Of a DNA stretch of 64,000 nucleotides, positions 24,938 through 33,545 are shown piece after piece. Positions within the stretch are counted from its first letter, which is position 1. Each line of letters begins with the position of its first letter. The translations under genes were made by a program, and so were the position numbers. The notes under the pieces are model-generated. The model saw nothing but the letters and a program-made list of their open reading frames with translations. It was not told the DNA's origin and made no database searches. Source of the DNA: Pseudomonadota bacterium (GTDB lineage Bacteria > Pseudomonadota > Gammaproteobacteria > UBA9214); contig JAWLAI010000005.1 of assembly GCA_041395565.1 (NCBI GenBank), forward strand, positions 62,001 through 126,000, read 5' to 3'.

Positions 24938-25132
24938 ATGGCGATCATTTACGACCTTATCAGCGGCAAGGTCATTTCCGAGCAAGAGGCTGCCGCGGCC
25001 AACCGGGATTACCGGCACGAAACTGCAAGCTCTGCCAGCCTGCAGCCCATCGAGAGCCCGCGCTGTCCGGAAGAAGAAAACCCCTGTGACGCCTATATGG
25101 TACTGTTGCAGCGGCTGTTGAAGGATCTTTGA
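24938..25132 (+). CDS. Small conserved-looking protein, unknown function
   Basis: A 64-residue protein starting MAIIYDLISGKVI with one Cys in the middle (SPRCPEEENPCDAY holds two) and ending in LLQRLLKDL. An almost perfect AGGAGG lies 6 bases before the ATG, which is the main reason to believe it. It sits 79 bases after the acidic protein on the same strand and might be cotranscribed. No domain was recognised. Confidence 0.6.
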   Translation: MAIIYDLISGKVISEQEAAAANRDYRHETASSASLQPIESPRCPEEENPCDAYMVLLQRLLKDL

Positions 25133-25141
25133 ACCTGCCTG

Positions 25142-26044
25142 TCACGGGCTTCGCCGACCCCACCATGCGGCCAATAGTGAGCCACTGAGATTGTGCCAGA
25201 CGCTGAACAGTGCCCCTGGCAGCGCAGCCGCAGCCGAGAAATACTTGACGGCCAGCGCCACAGCCAGACCCGAATTCTGCATTCCCACCTCGATGGCGAG
25301 CGTCCGGCATTCACGCTCATCGCGCCCCAGCCAGCGCGGCAACCAGTAACCTCCCAGCAGCCCAACAGCGTTATGCAATACCACGGCGGCGACTACGCCG
25401 CCGTTCAGCTGCGCCAGTTGAGCGTGATTGAGCGCAATGATTATCGCGATGATTAGCACGATCGCGAGGACGGACACCGTTCGAAACAGGTGTTTCAGCA
25501 GGGCGAGCTGACGCCGCAGCACATGGTTGCAGAGTACGCCCAGCACCACAGGAACGATGATTATCTGCAGGATACTCAACAGCATTTCGAATACCGGAAC
25601 AGGAACGCGCTGGCCGGCATACAACAAGGTCAGCAACGGCGTCGCCAGTACGGCCAGCAGCGTGGTCAGCACGGTCAGGGTAATCGAGAGTGCCACGTCG
25701 CCATTGGCGAGATAGCATATGACATTCGAAGCCGTGCCTCCGGGGCTACACCCGACCAGCACGACACCAACCAGCAACTGGGGCGGCATGCCCAGACTCA
25801 GCGCGAGCACCCAGCCAGTCAACGGCATCAGCAGGAATTGCAGTAGAACCCCGAGTACTACAACTGGTGGGCGCTGCATTACTGTCACAAAACGATGACC
25901 GGACAGGGTTATCCCCATGCCGAACATGACCAGTCCGAGCAGCGGCGCTATCGCCGGCTTCAATTGCGCGAACCAGTGCGGCTGGAGCAGTGCCGCCATC
26001 GTACCGAGCAGCGCCCACAGCGGGAACAGCGCAGTGACGTTCAT
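25142..26044 (-). CDS. Bile acid:sodium symporter (BASS) family transporter
   Basis: A 300-residue inner-membrane protein with about nine to ten hydrophobic helices. The BASS signature appears in GCSPGGTASNVICYLANGDVA (about residues 109-129), the crossover helix with Asn, and in EVGMQNSGLAVALA (about 255-268). These bind sodium in family structures. Bacterial members carry organic acids such as pantoate or bile-acid-like compounds, so the substrate is unknown. The ATG at 26044 overlaps the stop of the Rieske gene (ATGA), so the two are coupled. Confidence 0.88.
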   Translation of the reverse strand: MNVTALFPLWALLGTMAALLQPHWFAQLKPAIAPLLGLVMFGMGITLSGHRFVTVMQRPPVVVLGVLLQFLLMPLTGWVLALSLGMPPQLLVGVVLVGCSPGGTASNVICYLANGDVALSITLTVLTTLLAVLATPLLTLLYAGQRVPVPVFEMLLSILQIIIVPVVLGVLCNHVLRRQLALLKHLFRTVSVLAIVLIIAIIIALNHAQLAQLNGGVVAAVVLHNAVGLLGGYWLPRWLGRDERECRTLAIEVGMQNSGLAVALAVKYFSAAAALPGALFSVWHNLSGSLLAAWWGRRSP

Positions 26045-26427
26045 GCGCGTCCGGCCAGTTGCAACCGGGCACAAAATTCACGCTGCTGGATAAAGACCGA
26101 TTCCCCATCCATATATAGCGGCAGCAGCAGCAATGCCTGCCCGACGCATGGGCCGGCGATGCACTGGCCGTCATGCAGATTGAACAACGCCGCATGCATT
26201 GAACACTGGATGAGATCGCGGTCCGGGCTCAGAAACTGGTCCGGCATCCAGTCGAGAGGCGCCCCGGTATGGGGGCAACTGTTGAGGTATCCGAACACCC
26301 CGGCGACCGAACGCACCAGGAAGACATCGTGCAACCGGCCAGCGCAGGAAACAGACATACCGCGACTGCCCGGCACGTCGATAGCGTCAATTCGGCAAAG
26401 GAATATCCGGTCACCTGTATCCTGCAT
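26041..26427 (-). CDS. Rieske (2Fe-2S) small protein
   Basis: A 128-residue soluble Rieske protein. The cluster ligands are Cys-x-His in SCPHTGAPLDW (about 51-61) and Cys-x2-His in IQCSMHAALFN (about 73-83). There is no transmembrane anchor, so it is a NirD- or dioxygenase-ferredoxin-like cytoplasmic protein rather than the bc1 subunit. Translational coupling to a BASS transporter is unusual; a joint role in uptake and oxidation of a small compound is only a guess. Confidence 0.85.
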   Translation of the reverse strand: MQDTGDRIFLCRIDAIDVPGSRGMSVSCAGRLHDVFLVRSVAGVFGYLNSCPHTGAPLDWMPDQFLSPDRDLIQCSMHAALFNLHDGQCIAGPCVGQALLLLPLYMDGESVFIQQREFCARLQLAGRA

Positions 26428-26487
26428 GATCGCAGACTACGACTGCCTGCGCCATTGTCAATAACAGCGGCGCAGTTTGCTGCTGAC

Positions 26488-29298
26488 TCAGTTCTCCCGG
26501 ACCACCCGGAAGCCGAGGTTGTCCAGCCTGGTGTCCTGGTCCAGTTGTCCCCGCTTCGCACTACGCAGGGTATCCAGCGGGCTGGTGTAGCCCCCGCCAC
26601 GCACTACACGCTGACTGCAGTGCGGACTCAGCCAGGCAGATCCGTCCTGCGGCGCACCATCGTAGCTTTCGTGGTAACAGTCCTCTACCCATTCCTGCAC
26701 ATTACCTGCCAAATCATGCAGCCCGTAGGCATTGGCCGGGAACTGCCCGACCGGCGCGGTGCTTGCACCGTCCCACTGGCTGCCGCAGTTATGGCAATTC
26801 GCCCAAACACCGTCGGTAGCCTCGGCATCTTCCGCCGCCATCCACCAGTACAGCCAGTAACTTCCGCCGCGCGCAGCATATTCCCACTCGGCCTCAGTGG
26901 GCAGACGATAGACATGACCGGTCTGATCAGTCAGCCAGTCGGCATAATCCCGGGCGTCACTCCAGGACACATTCACGACCGGCCGCTCGTCCCGCCCCCA
27001 GGTCTCGTCGAAAGGCAGCCGCCGCCCTGTAGCCCTGGCAAATCTGTCATACTCTGCGAACGTGACCTCGTACTTGCCGATGGCGAAACCGGGCAACTTC
27101 ACCAAGTGCCGCGGTCCTTCCTCGAAATTCAGCGAGTTTCCATAACTACCCATGAAATAACCGGCCACCGCCAGCTCCACCATTTCCGGCCCCGCCCCCC
27201 CGTTCTTGAGCGCATCGCTGAAATCCCGCAGCACGGCCTGCCGAGCGGGACGAGCGCGCATCTGGGTGTCTGCGTGCTCAATAGAGGACGGGACTGCGTT
27301 CCGATCCGCTGGGCTAGCAGCCGTTGCAGCGCGATCCGGCGACGGTCCGGCTGTCACGGCTTGCCGCCCGGATTTCAGCCCGGCATCAGAGACGGACTGC
27401 GGTGACATCGACTGCTGCCGTGTATCCGGCGCGACGACAGGCTGAGGCGTGACCTGCACCGGCGGTGTCACCCCCGGCCGCACTGCGCCTGCACCGCCTA
27501 CGGCGGCAGCCTGATCAGGATGCGGTGTCGCCGGCTGCTGTGCGTGCGTGCTCGAGGCTGTCGTATCCCGGCCCGCCTGCTGGCTACCCAGCAGCCACCA
27601 ACCCGCGACCACAATCATCACGGCGACAACCGCCCCAATCAGACCACCTAGCCAACCTGAAAATCGTCTTTGACCACGGCCACTGCCCGGCTCGAACACC
27701 CGTTCAGTCGCTGGCGCGTCGTAGCCGGCAGGACCGCTCGCCGGCCGCACCTCCCGAGGTAAGGCAATCACTCGATCCGGCGGCGCAGCCACTTCGTCAA
27801 GCGCCGGAATATGCAGCGGAGCTTGCATCGCCGAACCGCTCTCGAGCTGAGCCAGCAGTACATCACGCTCACCAAGCAGTCTGTCGCGCGCCGCCTCCGC
27901 CTCCGCCCGCAAGCGAACCGCTATTTCTACATTCCTGCGTGCCTCTTCTAGCTGCCTGCGCAGCTGCACCGCATCCTCCACCTGACCGGGCGCGGCGACA
28001 TTCATCAAACTGCGAGTGACTTCCAGCTCTCCGCGCAGCGTGTTGATCTTTTCATGCAGTACACTCTGTTCTTCCAGCGCATTGTCCCTCTCCCTGGTCA
28101 GGCCGCGCAATTGCGACTCGAGTTGCTTGATTGCGGTTTCCGCCTGACGATACTGCTCTTCCAGCAGTTTTATATCAGCCTGATGGCGCTCTCTCTCCTG
28201 ATGCCTGAACACGACCATCTCGGCATGCGCCTGCTGTAATTCCTGCTGGACCCGGCCAAGCTGTTCCTCGGTAGCCGCATGCGCCTCAAGCACACCCTGC
28301 AGTCGGCCGCGCTCCTCAGTACGCACTGCTGACACGGCCTCTTCGATGACGTCGGACTGTTTGCCGAAATTGACCTCGTGCTCGGTCGCCACCGCAGCGA
28401 GCTGCTCCTTGAGCTCGCGCTGGCGTGCTGCCATCTGCGCACGCTCTTCCGCCCGCGCCTGACGTTCAGCATGCAGTTCATCGCGCAGGTTATCCAGGTC
28501 TCCCTGGGCTCTGGCACGAGATTTCTGATAGTCACGCGAGGTCTGTTCCAGTTGCTTCCGCAACCGGTCAATCTGACCCTGCATTTCCTTTTCTATATCA
28601 TTCTTGCGCTTGAGATCTTCATGCGACTTCCTGGTCGTGTCCTGGTAGTCACCCTCGATCCCTCTAATGCGCTCCTCGCCCTGCTCGACGAGCTGCTTTA
28701 GGCCCGCAATCTGCTGGCGAGACACTTCGAGCTCCTCGCGCAGCACCTCAAGATCAAGATCTTTCTTGCTGCTTTCGATGCGCAGGCCTTCCAGCTGGGT
28801 TTCCCGCGCCTGTGATTCAGCCTGGATAACCGCGAGTCGCTCCTGCCCCTGTTCCAGCAAATCCTGCATGGCCGCAACCCGCTGCTCGGCATCCGCATCA
28901 CGGTCCCGGAGTTGTTGACGCAGCGTCTCGACCACCACTTGATGCTCGCCATCCCCGCCCGGTTCATGCCGGCTGCTGGTGGAATCGGCGTCTTCGTCTA
29001 CGGCAGTCGCAGCCGGCGACTCGATCACGATGTCCTCGACGGCGCTATCGTTTGCCGTGACTGCCGCCGTCAATGCATGACGCAACTGGGCTACTTCGTC
29101 CTGCAGGGACGAGGATATGGTAAGCAGTGAATTTCTCTCTGCCTCAAGGGATTCAAGTTGGTCGGCTTGAATCGAGAGCAGCGACTGCAGCTGTTCTACC
29201 TGCTCGTGCGAGGACAGCCCCGCCTCCCCCGTGTCGGGGTCGGAATCGTCTAGCGATCCTGCACCTGCCTGCAATTCACTATTCGAGGCCACCGCCAT
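26488..29298 (-). CDS. Coiled-coil, membrane-anchored protein with C-terminal FGE-like (SUMF1) domain
   Basis: About 936 residues. Residues about 20-480 form an almost unbroken coiled coil rich in Glu, Gln, Arg and Leu. A Pro/Ala-rich linker and a single membrane helix (LGGLIGAVVAVMIVVAGWWL, near 540-560) follow, then a disordered linker of about 120 residues, and a C-terminal formylglycine-generating-enzyme-like domain (about 700-936) with FAIGKYEVTFAEYDRF, YRLPTEAEWEYAARGG and LAGNVQEWVEDCY. The copper-binding catalytic cysteines of true FGEs near the C-terminus are absent (SAKRGQLDQ and NLGFRVVREN). With the coiled coil inside and the FGE-like fold in the periplasm, a scaffold or binding role is likelier than sulfatase activation. 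It overlaps the next gene by about 20 bases; the start is uncertain (29298 or 29313). Confidence 0.8.
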   Translation of the reverse strand: MAVASNSELQAGAGSLDDSDPDTGEAGLSSHEQVEQLQSLLSIQADQLESLEAERNSLLTISSSLQDEVAQLRHALTAAVTANDSAVEDIVIESPAATAVDEDADSTSSRHEPGGDGEHQVVVETLRQQLRDRDADAEQRVAAMQDLLEQGQERLAVIQAESQARETQLEGLRIESSKKDLDLEVLREELEVSRQQIAGLKQLVEQGEERIRGIEGDYQDTTRKSHEDLKRKNDIEKEMQGQIDRLRKQLEQTSRDYQKSRARAQGDLDNLRDELHAERQARAEERAQMAARQRELKEQLAAVATEHEVNFGKQSDVIEEAVSAVRTEERGRLQGVLEAHAATEEQLGRVQQELQQAHAEMVVFRHQERERHQADIKLLEEQYRQAETAIKQLESQLRGLTRERDNALEEQSVLHEKINTLRGELEVTRSLMNVAAPGQVEDAVQLRRQLEEARRNVEIAVRLRAEAEAARDRLLGERDVLLAQLESGSAMQAPLHIPALDEVAAPPDRVIALPREVRPASGPAGYDAPATERVFEPGSGRGQRRFSGWLGGLIGAVVAVMIVVAGWWLLGSQQAGRDTTASSTHAQQPATPHPDQAAAVGGAGAVRPGVTPPVQVTPQPVVAPDTRQQSMSPQSVSDAGLKSGRQAVTAGPSPDRAATAASPADRNAVPSSIEHADTQMRARPARQAVLRDFSDALKNGGAGPEMVELAVAGYFMGSYGNSLNFEEGPRHLVKLPGFAIGKYEVTFAEYDRFARATGRRLPFDETWGRDERPVVNVSWSDARDYADWLTDQTGHVYRLPTEAEWEYAARGGSYWLYWWMAAEDAEATDGVWANCHNCGSQWDGASTAPVGQFPANAYGLHDLAGNVQEWVEDCYHESYDGAPQDGSAWLSPHCSQRVVRGGGYTSPLDTLRSAKRGQLDQDTRLDNLGFRVVREN

Positions 29299-31081
29299 CC
29301 CCCGGTCCTGCATGCGACAGGTTTTCAGCCATCCTGGACATCGAGTCATGCATGGCTTCGAGACTTTGAGTCACGGCCTGCATTTGCATATCGACACCCT
29401 GCTTCTCGTTTGCAACGGACAGCAATATTTCACGTAACCGTCTGTTTTCTGATGCCTCGCGAGCCAGCATGATCTGCAGTCGATCCGTAGCTGCGGGTGA
29501 TGCCCCGGCATCCAGCAGGTCAGGCATTGCAGCACCGGCACGCACATCTGCCGATTCGAATGCCGTAACCCGCGCCAGGGCTTCATCGAGTTGGCTGCGC
29601 ATCTGCAGGAACTGGACCTCGGATTGCTCCTGCTCGTTGCACAGTTCCTTACGCAGTGACTCACACTCATCTCGCAGCCTGCCGACCGTCTTGCTTAGCC
29701 TGTGCGACTGCATCTTCTCCTGTTCGAGTTCTTCCGAAATGGACTGCATCTGTTGCGCATGCTTCTCGCGCAGCGAAACCAGGTGCAGCTCGGACTGCCG
29801 CTTGCCTTCCTCCAGCATGGAAATGCGGCTGTACAGATCCGCCAGTTTGCCACCGGATTCCGCCAGTTCCTCACGCGCCAGGTCCAGTTGTTGCTCCACC
29901 CGTCGCCTTAGCTCACGCTCCCGCTCGACCTCGGCCTGGAGGACGGCAGCTGCGGCGCCGGCGTACGACTCGTGCGACAACTCTTCCGATTCCCGCCCGT
30001 CTGCAACCGCCAGGTCACCCTGCATCGCCTGTTGTCCAGTCATACCACCACTGAGTACGCACACGTCGAAGCCGCGATGACTGAGCACGAATGCGGCCGA
30101 ATCGCTGCGGCTGCCGGAGTCGCAGCAAATCACGTACTTGGCGTTATAAACCAGTTCCGGCATTTCGCCGCGCAGCAAAGGCAGCGGGATGTTCACGCTA
30201 TCCTCGAATGCACTGCGTGCGTATTCCTCCGGCGTACGCACATCTAGCCAAACCGCACCCTGATTGACCAGTCGCACTGCCTCGTCGTAGTTTACGTATT
30301 TCACCAACTGGGTTTTCAGCAGATCGACAAAATCCTGCTTGGCCAGACACATGAGTATGCCGTCGGTAAGCATCGTGACCGATGCGTTACGCGTACATGC
30401 GGATACCAGCGCTTCCTCGCCGAAGGAATCACCGTTTGCCAATTCAGCAAGCTTCTCTTCCGGCGCACCGGGTTCCCTGCGGCGCGTTACCACACAACGC
30501 CCCTCATGGATGGTATAGAAGTGCTCACCCTCACTGCCCTGCGCAATAATGACGTCGTCTTTGCAAACCTCGATTTGTTTAAATTTCATCAGGAGTAACT
30601 GCAACAGCGAGGGCGGCAACTTAACGAAAGCCTTGGACTGCTGCAGCATCCGCGTCATCCAGTCATTGCTTTCGACAGAACCTATCTCTACCACCTCCGT
30701 CATGCTCGACGGATCCCAGGAGAGAAAGACATCCAGCAAACCGGTGTCGATCCTGGCAACAACCGACCGACTCACGGTGCGCGCAGAAAATTGGCGCGGC
30801 TGCAGATTGGATATCGGATTCAGACTTTGCTCGGTGCCGGCATGAATCTCTGTCACCACCTTGCGTGCCCCGTCCACCAGACTGACACTACCTTCCAGCA
30901 GGTAGAACGTCTGATTGTCCCTGTCACCCTTGCGGAACAGGTACTGTCCGGCCTTTACGGTCTCGATGACGATCTTCTCTGATAATTCTGCGAACCGCTC
31001 CTCAGTGAGCGCATTCAACGGCACCAGATCATGCAGTCGTTTCTTGTTCTCAATGATTTTCTCGGCAGCGCGCATATTCAC
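29279..31081 (-). CDS. Double cNMP-binding / rhodanese / coiled-coil protein
   Basis: A 600-residue cytoplasmic protein. Two cyclic-nucleotide-binding-like domains come first (about 15-120 and 145-260; the second has the GDSFGEEAL cassette with a Glu and Ala-containing RNASVT after it, close to the consensus R-A-A/S-V). A rhodanese domain follows (about 265-360, WLDVRTPEEYARSAF and active-site Cys in CDSGSRSDSAA). The rest (about 385-560) is coiled coil. Such cNMP-rhodanese fusions occur in gammaproteobacteria but their task is unknown. The coiled coil could pair with that of the overlapping downstream gene. It is the first gene of the pair. Confidence 0.82.
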   Translation of the reverse strand: MNMRAAEKIIENKKRLHDLVPLNALTEERFAELSEKIVIETVKAGQYLFRKGDRDNQTFYLLEGSVSLVDGARKVVTEIHAGTEQSLNPISNLQPRQFSARTVSRSVVARIDTGLLDVFLSWDPSSMTEVVEIGSVESNDWMTRMLQQSKAFVKLPPSLLQLLLMKFKQIEVCKDDVIIAQGSEGEHFYTIHEGRCVVTRRREPGAPEEKLAELANGDSFGEEALVSACTRNASVTMLTDGILMCLAKQDFVDLLKTQLVKYVNYDEAVRLVNQGAVWLDVRTPEEYARSAFEDSVNIPLPLLRGEMPELVYNAKYVICCDSGSRSDSAAFVLSHRGFDVCVLSGGMTGQQAMQGDLAVADGRESEELSHESYAGAAAAVLQAEVERERELRRRVEQQLDLAREELAESGGKLADLYSRISMLEEGKRQSELHLVSLREKHAQQMQSISEELEQEKMQSHRLSKTVGRLRDECESLRKELCNEQEQSEVQFLQMRSQLDEALARVTAFESADVRAGAAMPDLLDAGASPAATDRLQIMLAREASENRRLREILLSVANEKQGVDMQMQAVTQSLEAMHDSMSRMAENLSHAGPGDGGGLE

Positions 31082-31633
31082 CCGTAGTAAGCAACGTTCG
31101 GTTCAGTGTCACCCGACGGAGAGGGTTCTCCACGGCAAGATATTGCATTCACCGTATCGGCGACCGAGGACTGTTATTAAGGAATTCTCCCGGTATTGCG
31201 GCTGTTCCCGGCACACCGCAGGTGTGAGTTTGCACAGCACCATCATCCTGGCGAGACTCCGATGCGAAAAGCTTGAAGGCCATCACAGAATGCGGACCTT
31301 TCCAGCCGTAGCGAGGCTTTCAGGCACACACAGCAATCGGGAGGATGAGGTGACTCGTGCCACCTTGTTGCACACTATCGAGCCAACGCGAATCCATCGC
31401 GGGAGGCGACGCCAGGCCGCGGCAATACCAGATCACAGATCGCTAACCGCCATGCAACCGCCCGACCGGGTGTTGCCGAAAGAGACTTGCAGGCCGGCGA
31501 AATCGAGCGCCGAACCGACCCGAAGTCTTGACCTGTAAACATGGATGAGGCCCGCACACTGGAAATCACGGGGCGCCGTGCGTGTACACGCCACCAAGTA
31601 CTGCAAAAAAAGGCATTTTATGTGACAAAAGTC
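31082..31633. other. Intergenic, nothing recognised
   Basis: The region between the minus-strand cNMP/rhodanese gene and the plus-strand HU-like gene shows no gene or RNA that can be supported. Promoters for both divergent genes must lie here; only the HU-like one is clear. Confidence 0.4.
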
Positions 31634-31661
31634 TTTAACATTTCAGTTATTGTGCTATCTT
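31634..31661 (+). promoter_or_regulatory. Promoter of the HU-like gene
   Basis: TTTAAC (31634-31639), a 16-base spacer and TATCTT (31656-31661) preceded by TGC, an extended -10 element. Confidence 0.5.
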
Positions 31662-31704
31662 ACGCGTGCTGTTACTTCCATCATCCAACGAGGAGCTACA
31701 TCGA

Positions 31705-32055
31705 ATGGCAAAAAAGAAAGCGACGGCCAAGAAAAAGACAGCTACCAAGGCTGCTGCAAAGCCAACGACCAAGTCTGAAACGCTTAACTATATTGCTGAC
31801 AAGACCGGCCTCACCAAGAAGGACGTGGGCGCCGTATTTGATAACCTCGCAGTCCTCATGAAACGCGACCTCAAGCGCGGCCCGGGCATCTACACCGTAC
31901 CTGGCCTGATGAAGGTCAAGGTAGTGCGCAAGCCGGCCACCAAGGCACGCAAGGGCGTCAACCCGTTCACCGGTGAAGAGATGATGTTCAAGGCAAAGCC
32001 GGCAAGGAATGTCGTCAAGGTCCTGCCGCTAAAAAACTTGAAGGAAATGGTATAA
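31705..32055 (+). CDS. HU/IHF-family DNA-binding protein with Lys-rich N-terminal tail
   Basis: A 116-residue protein. The first 28 residues are an H1-like tail of Lys, Ala and Thr (MAKKKATAKKKTATKAAAK), followed by an HU/IHF fold. TLNYIADKTGLTKKDVGAVF (about 33-52) is the helical dimerisation half, and the arm region includes VPGLMKVKVVRKPATKARKG with NPFTGEEMMFKAKPARNVVK. The GINPFTGE-like stretch is the DNA-intercalating arm. An AGGAG site lies 9 bases before the ATG. Like the H1-like protein at 7.4 kb it joins a Lys-rich tail to nucleoid function. Confidence 0.9.
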   Translation: MAKKKATAKKKTATKAAAKPTTKSETLNYIADKTGLTKKDVGAVFDNLAVLMKRDLKRGPGIYTVPGLMKVKVVRKPATKARKGVNPFTGEEMMFKAKPARNVVKVLPLKNLKEMV

Positions 32056-32069
32056 AAAACAGGATATTA

Positions 32070-32097
32070 CGGGGCTGCAGCGCAGCCCCGCATCTTT
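32070..32097 (+). terminator. Terminator of the HU-like gene
   Basis: GGGGCTGC-AGC-GCAGCCCC (32071-32089) with CATCTTTT after it. The stem is strong but the T-run is short. Confidence 0.65.
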
Positions 32098-32113
32098 TCC
32101 GGGCGCCCCGGCA

Positions 32114-32566
32114 TCAGTCATCCTGAAATCTGATCTTGCCGCGAATGAACTGACTGTGCGGAACATATAGAAGATCAGCCACCTTGCGCACGAGATGTTC
32201 TTCGTATTCATGAATTCTGCCGTCGAGGAACGTCAGTTCCCATAGACGGTGCACTATCTCCACCCGGTCCTCCATACTGCATTCGCTGGTGATGAGCCGG
32301 GTGAATGGATACAGCGAGGTTGCGCTGCCGGTCTGCCGCTCCGCTTCCAGGTAGATACCGCGAGCCTCCTGCGGGGACACAGCGTAGATCTCCTCAACGA
32401 TATGCTTGATCCGCCTCCGCTCCGCTTCGGTGACGTCGTCATCTGCTGCCGCCACCTCCAGTAGCAGCGCCGCAGTGGCAATCCGCAGGGCCCGCTCCGC
32501 ATCCTGATCAGTGTCCCTATTCGACGCGAGGCGCCGCCTGAGCAATGTCTGAATCGAACTGAGCAT
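32114..32566 (-). CDS. TerB-family protein
   Basis: A 150-residue helical protein of the TerB/DjlA-N fold. Acidic metal-binding patches are visible in EVAAADDDVTEAERRRI (about 37-53) and WELTFLDGRIHEYEEHLVRKVADLL (split around 108-132). TerB proteins occur in tellurite-resistance and stress loci, but isolated TerB-like genes like this one have no settled function. It is convergent with the HU-like gene. Confidence 0.85.
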   Translation of the reverse strand: MLSSIQTLLRRRLASNRDTDQDAERALRIATAALLLEVAAADDDVTEAERRRIKHIVEEIYAVSPQEARGIYLEAERQTGSATSLYPFTRLITSECSMEDRVEIVHRLWELTFLDGRIHEYEEHLVRKVADLLYVPHSQFIRGKIRFQDD

Positions 32567-32626
32567 CAGCTGATTATAGACTCATCGTCACCTGGACCGG
32601 TCGTTTCGTTGTTCCGGCATATCCCG

Positions 32627-32941
32627 CTAGTTGATATGCCGGACGGACTGGTACTGCCCACTCTCGAACCGCTTGAAAAATTCTCCCAGCATGGGGTGAT
32701 TGATGGGTTCATTACTGTCATCAACCTGGAGATTACGCTCGGCTACGTAGGTTTCGCGCCCCGAATCGTGCACCAGGACCCGGTACCATGGCTCATCCTT
32801 GGGCGGCCTGGAATGCGCCATAGCCTGATACCATTCCTCCCGACCGTTGAACTCGGGATCCACATCCACCACTACGCCGCGGTAATCAAACAGGCGGTGA
32901 TGGATGCATTGTCCGATAGCGTATTTGGCGAGTTTCATCAT
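32627..32941 (-). CDS. hspQ: Heat-shock protein HspQ (hemimethylated-DNA-binding family)
   Basis: A 104-residue protein. The start KLAKYAIGQCIHHRLFDYRG, followed by GVVVDVDPEFNGREEWY and KDEPWYRVLVHDSGRETYVAE, is diagnostic. E. coli HspQ binds hemimethylated DNA and acts as a specificity-enhancing factor for Lon. No obvious heat-shock promoter was identified. It is divergent from the SlyD-like gene. Confidence 0.92.
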   Translation of the reverse strand: MMKLAKYAIGQCIHHRLFDYRGVVVDVDPEFNGREEWYQAMAHSRPPKDEPWYRVLVHDSGRETYVAERNLQVDDSNEPINHPMLGEFFKRFESGQYQSVRHIN

Positions 32942-33020
32942 CTCGGCGATCCTGTATCCACCCTCTCCCGTTGCGACAGCCGCGTCACAGGCAAGTTCGC
33001 CATCTCCCGGGCAGCCCCCC

Positions 33021-33026
33021 TATAAT
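33021..33026 (+). promoter_or_regulatory. -10 box of the SlyD-like gene
   Basis: A consensus TATAAT lies 34 bases before the GTG start. No good -35 box was found, so an activator or an extended contact may help. Confidence 0.45.
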
Positions 33027-33059
33027 GAACAGGAGGGCCTCTCGGCAGAAGGATTTTTT

Positions 33060-33545
33060 GTGGATAATATTCATACTGTTAAGACTGGCATGGTGGTGAC
33101 CATCCAATACTCTCTGACCAACGCGGACGGCATCGTAATCCGCACGGCAGACGCCCGGCCGATCAGTTACCTGCACGGCAGCGGAACACTGCCCCGCAAG
33201 CTGGAACAGCGCCTAGAAACGTGCGGCATAGGCGACGTGATACGTGCCCGCCTGCTCCCCGATGATGCCTTCGGCAAGCGCGACCTCGACCTGGTTTGCG
33301 ATCTCCCGCTAGATACCTTCCCTCCCGGCGAGGCCATCGAGCCAGGCGGCAAGATCCTCGGCCATGATGAGGACAACAAAGAAATCCTGTTCTCCGTTAC
33401 CGCGGTCAGGGATGGCAGGGTGTTTCTTGATGGCAATCACCCCCTGGCTGGCCAGACGCTGGTGTTCGAGGTCGAGATCCAGGGAATCCGTAGCGCGACC
33501 CAGGATGAGCTGCAGAGCGGCCGGGCGATCGGTACCGAAAGCTAG
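33060..33545 (+). CDS. FKBP-type peptidyl-prolyl isomerase, SlyD-like
   Basis: A 161-residue isomerase and chaperone of the SlyD group. The FKBP core has YSLTNADGIVIRTAD early and PDDAFGKRDLDLVCDLPLD (split around 64-82) before the inserted-flap chaperone domain, then GQTLVFEVEIQGIRSAT (about 129-145). The His-rich metal-binding tail of E. coli SlyD is missing. The GTG at 33060 was chosen because AAGGA lies 6 bases before it; an ATG 10 codons downstream is the alternative. Its last four bases overlap the convergent gspB. Confidence 0.85.
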   Translation: MDNIHTVKTGMVVTIQYSLTNADGIVIRTADARPISYLHGSGTLPRKLEQRLETCGIGDVIRARLLPDDAFGKRDLDLVCDLPLDTFPPGEAIEPGGKILGHDEDNKEILFSVTAVRDGRVFLDGNHPLAGQTLVFEVEIQGIRSATQDELQSGRAIGTES

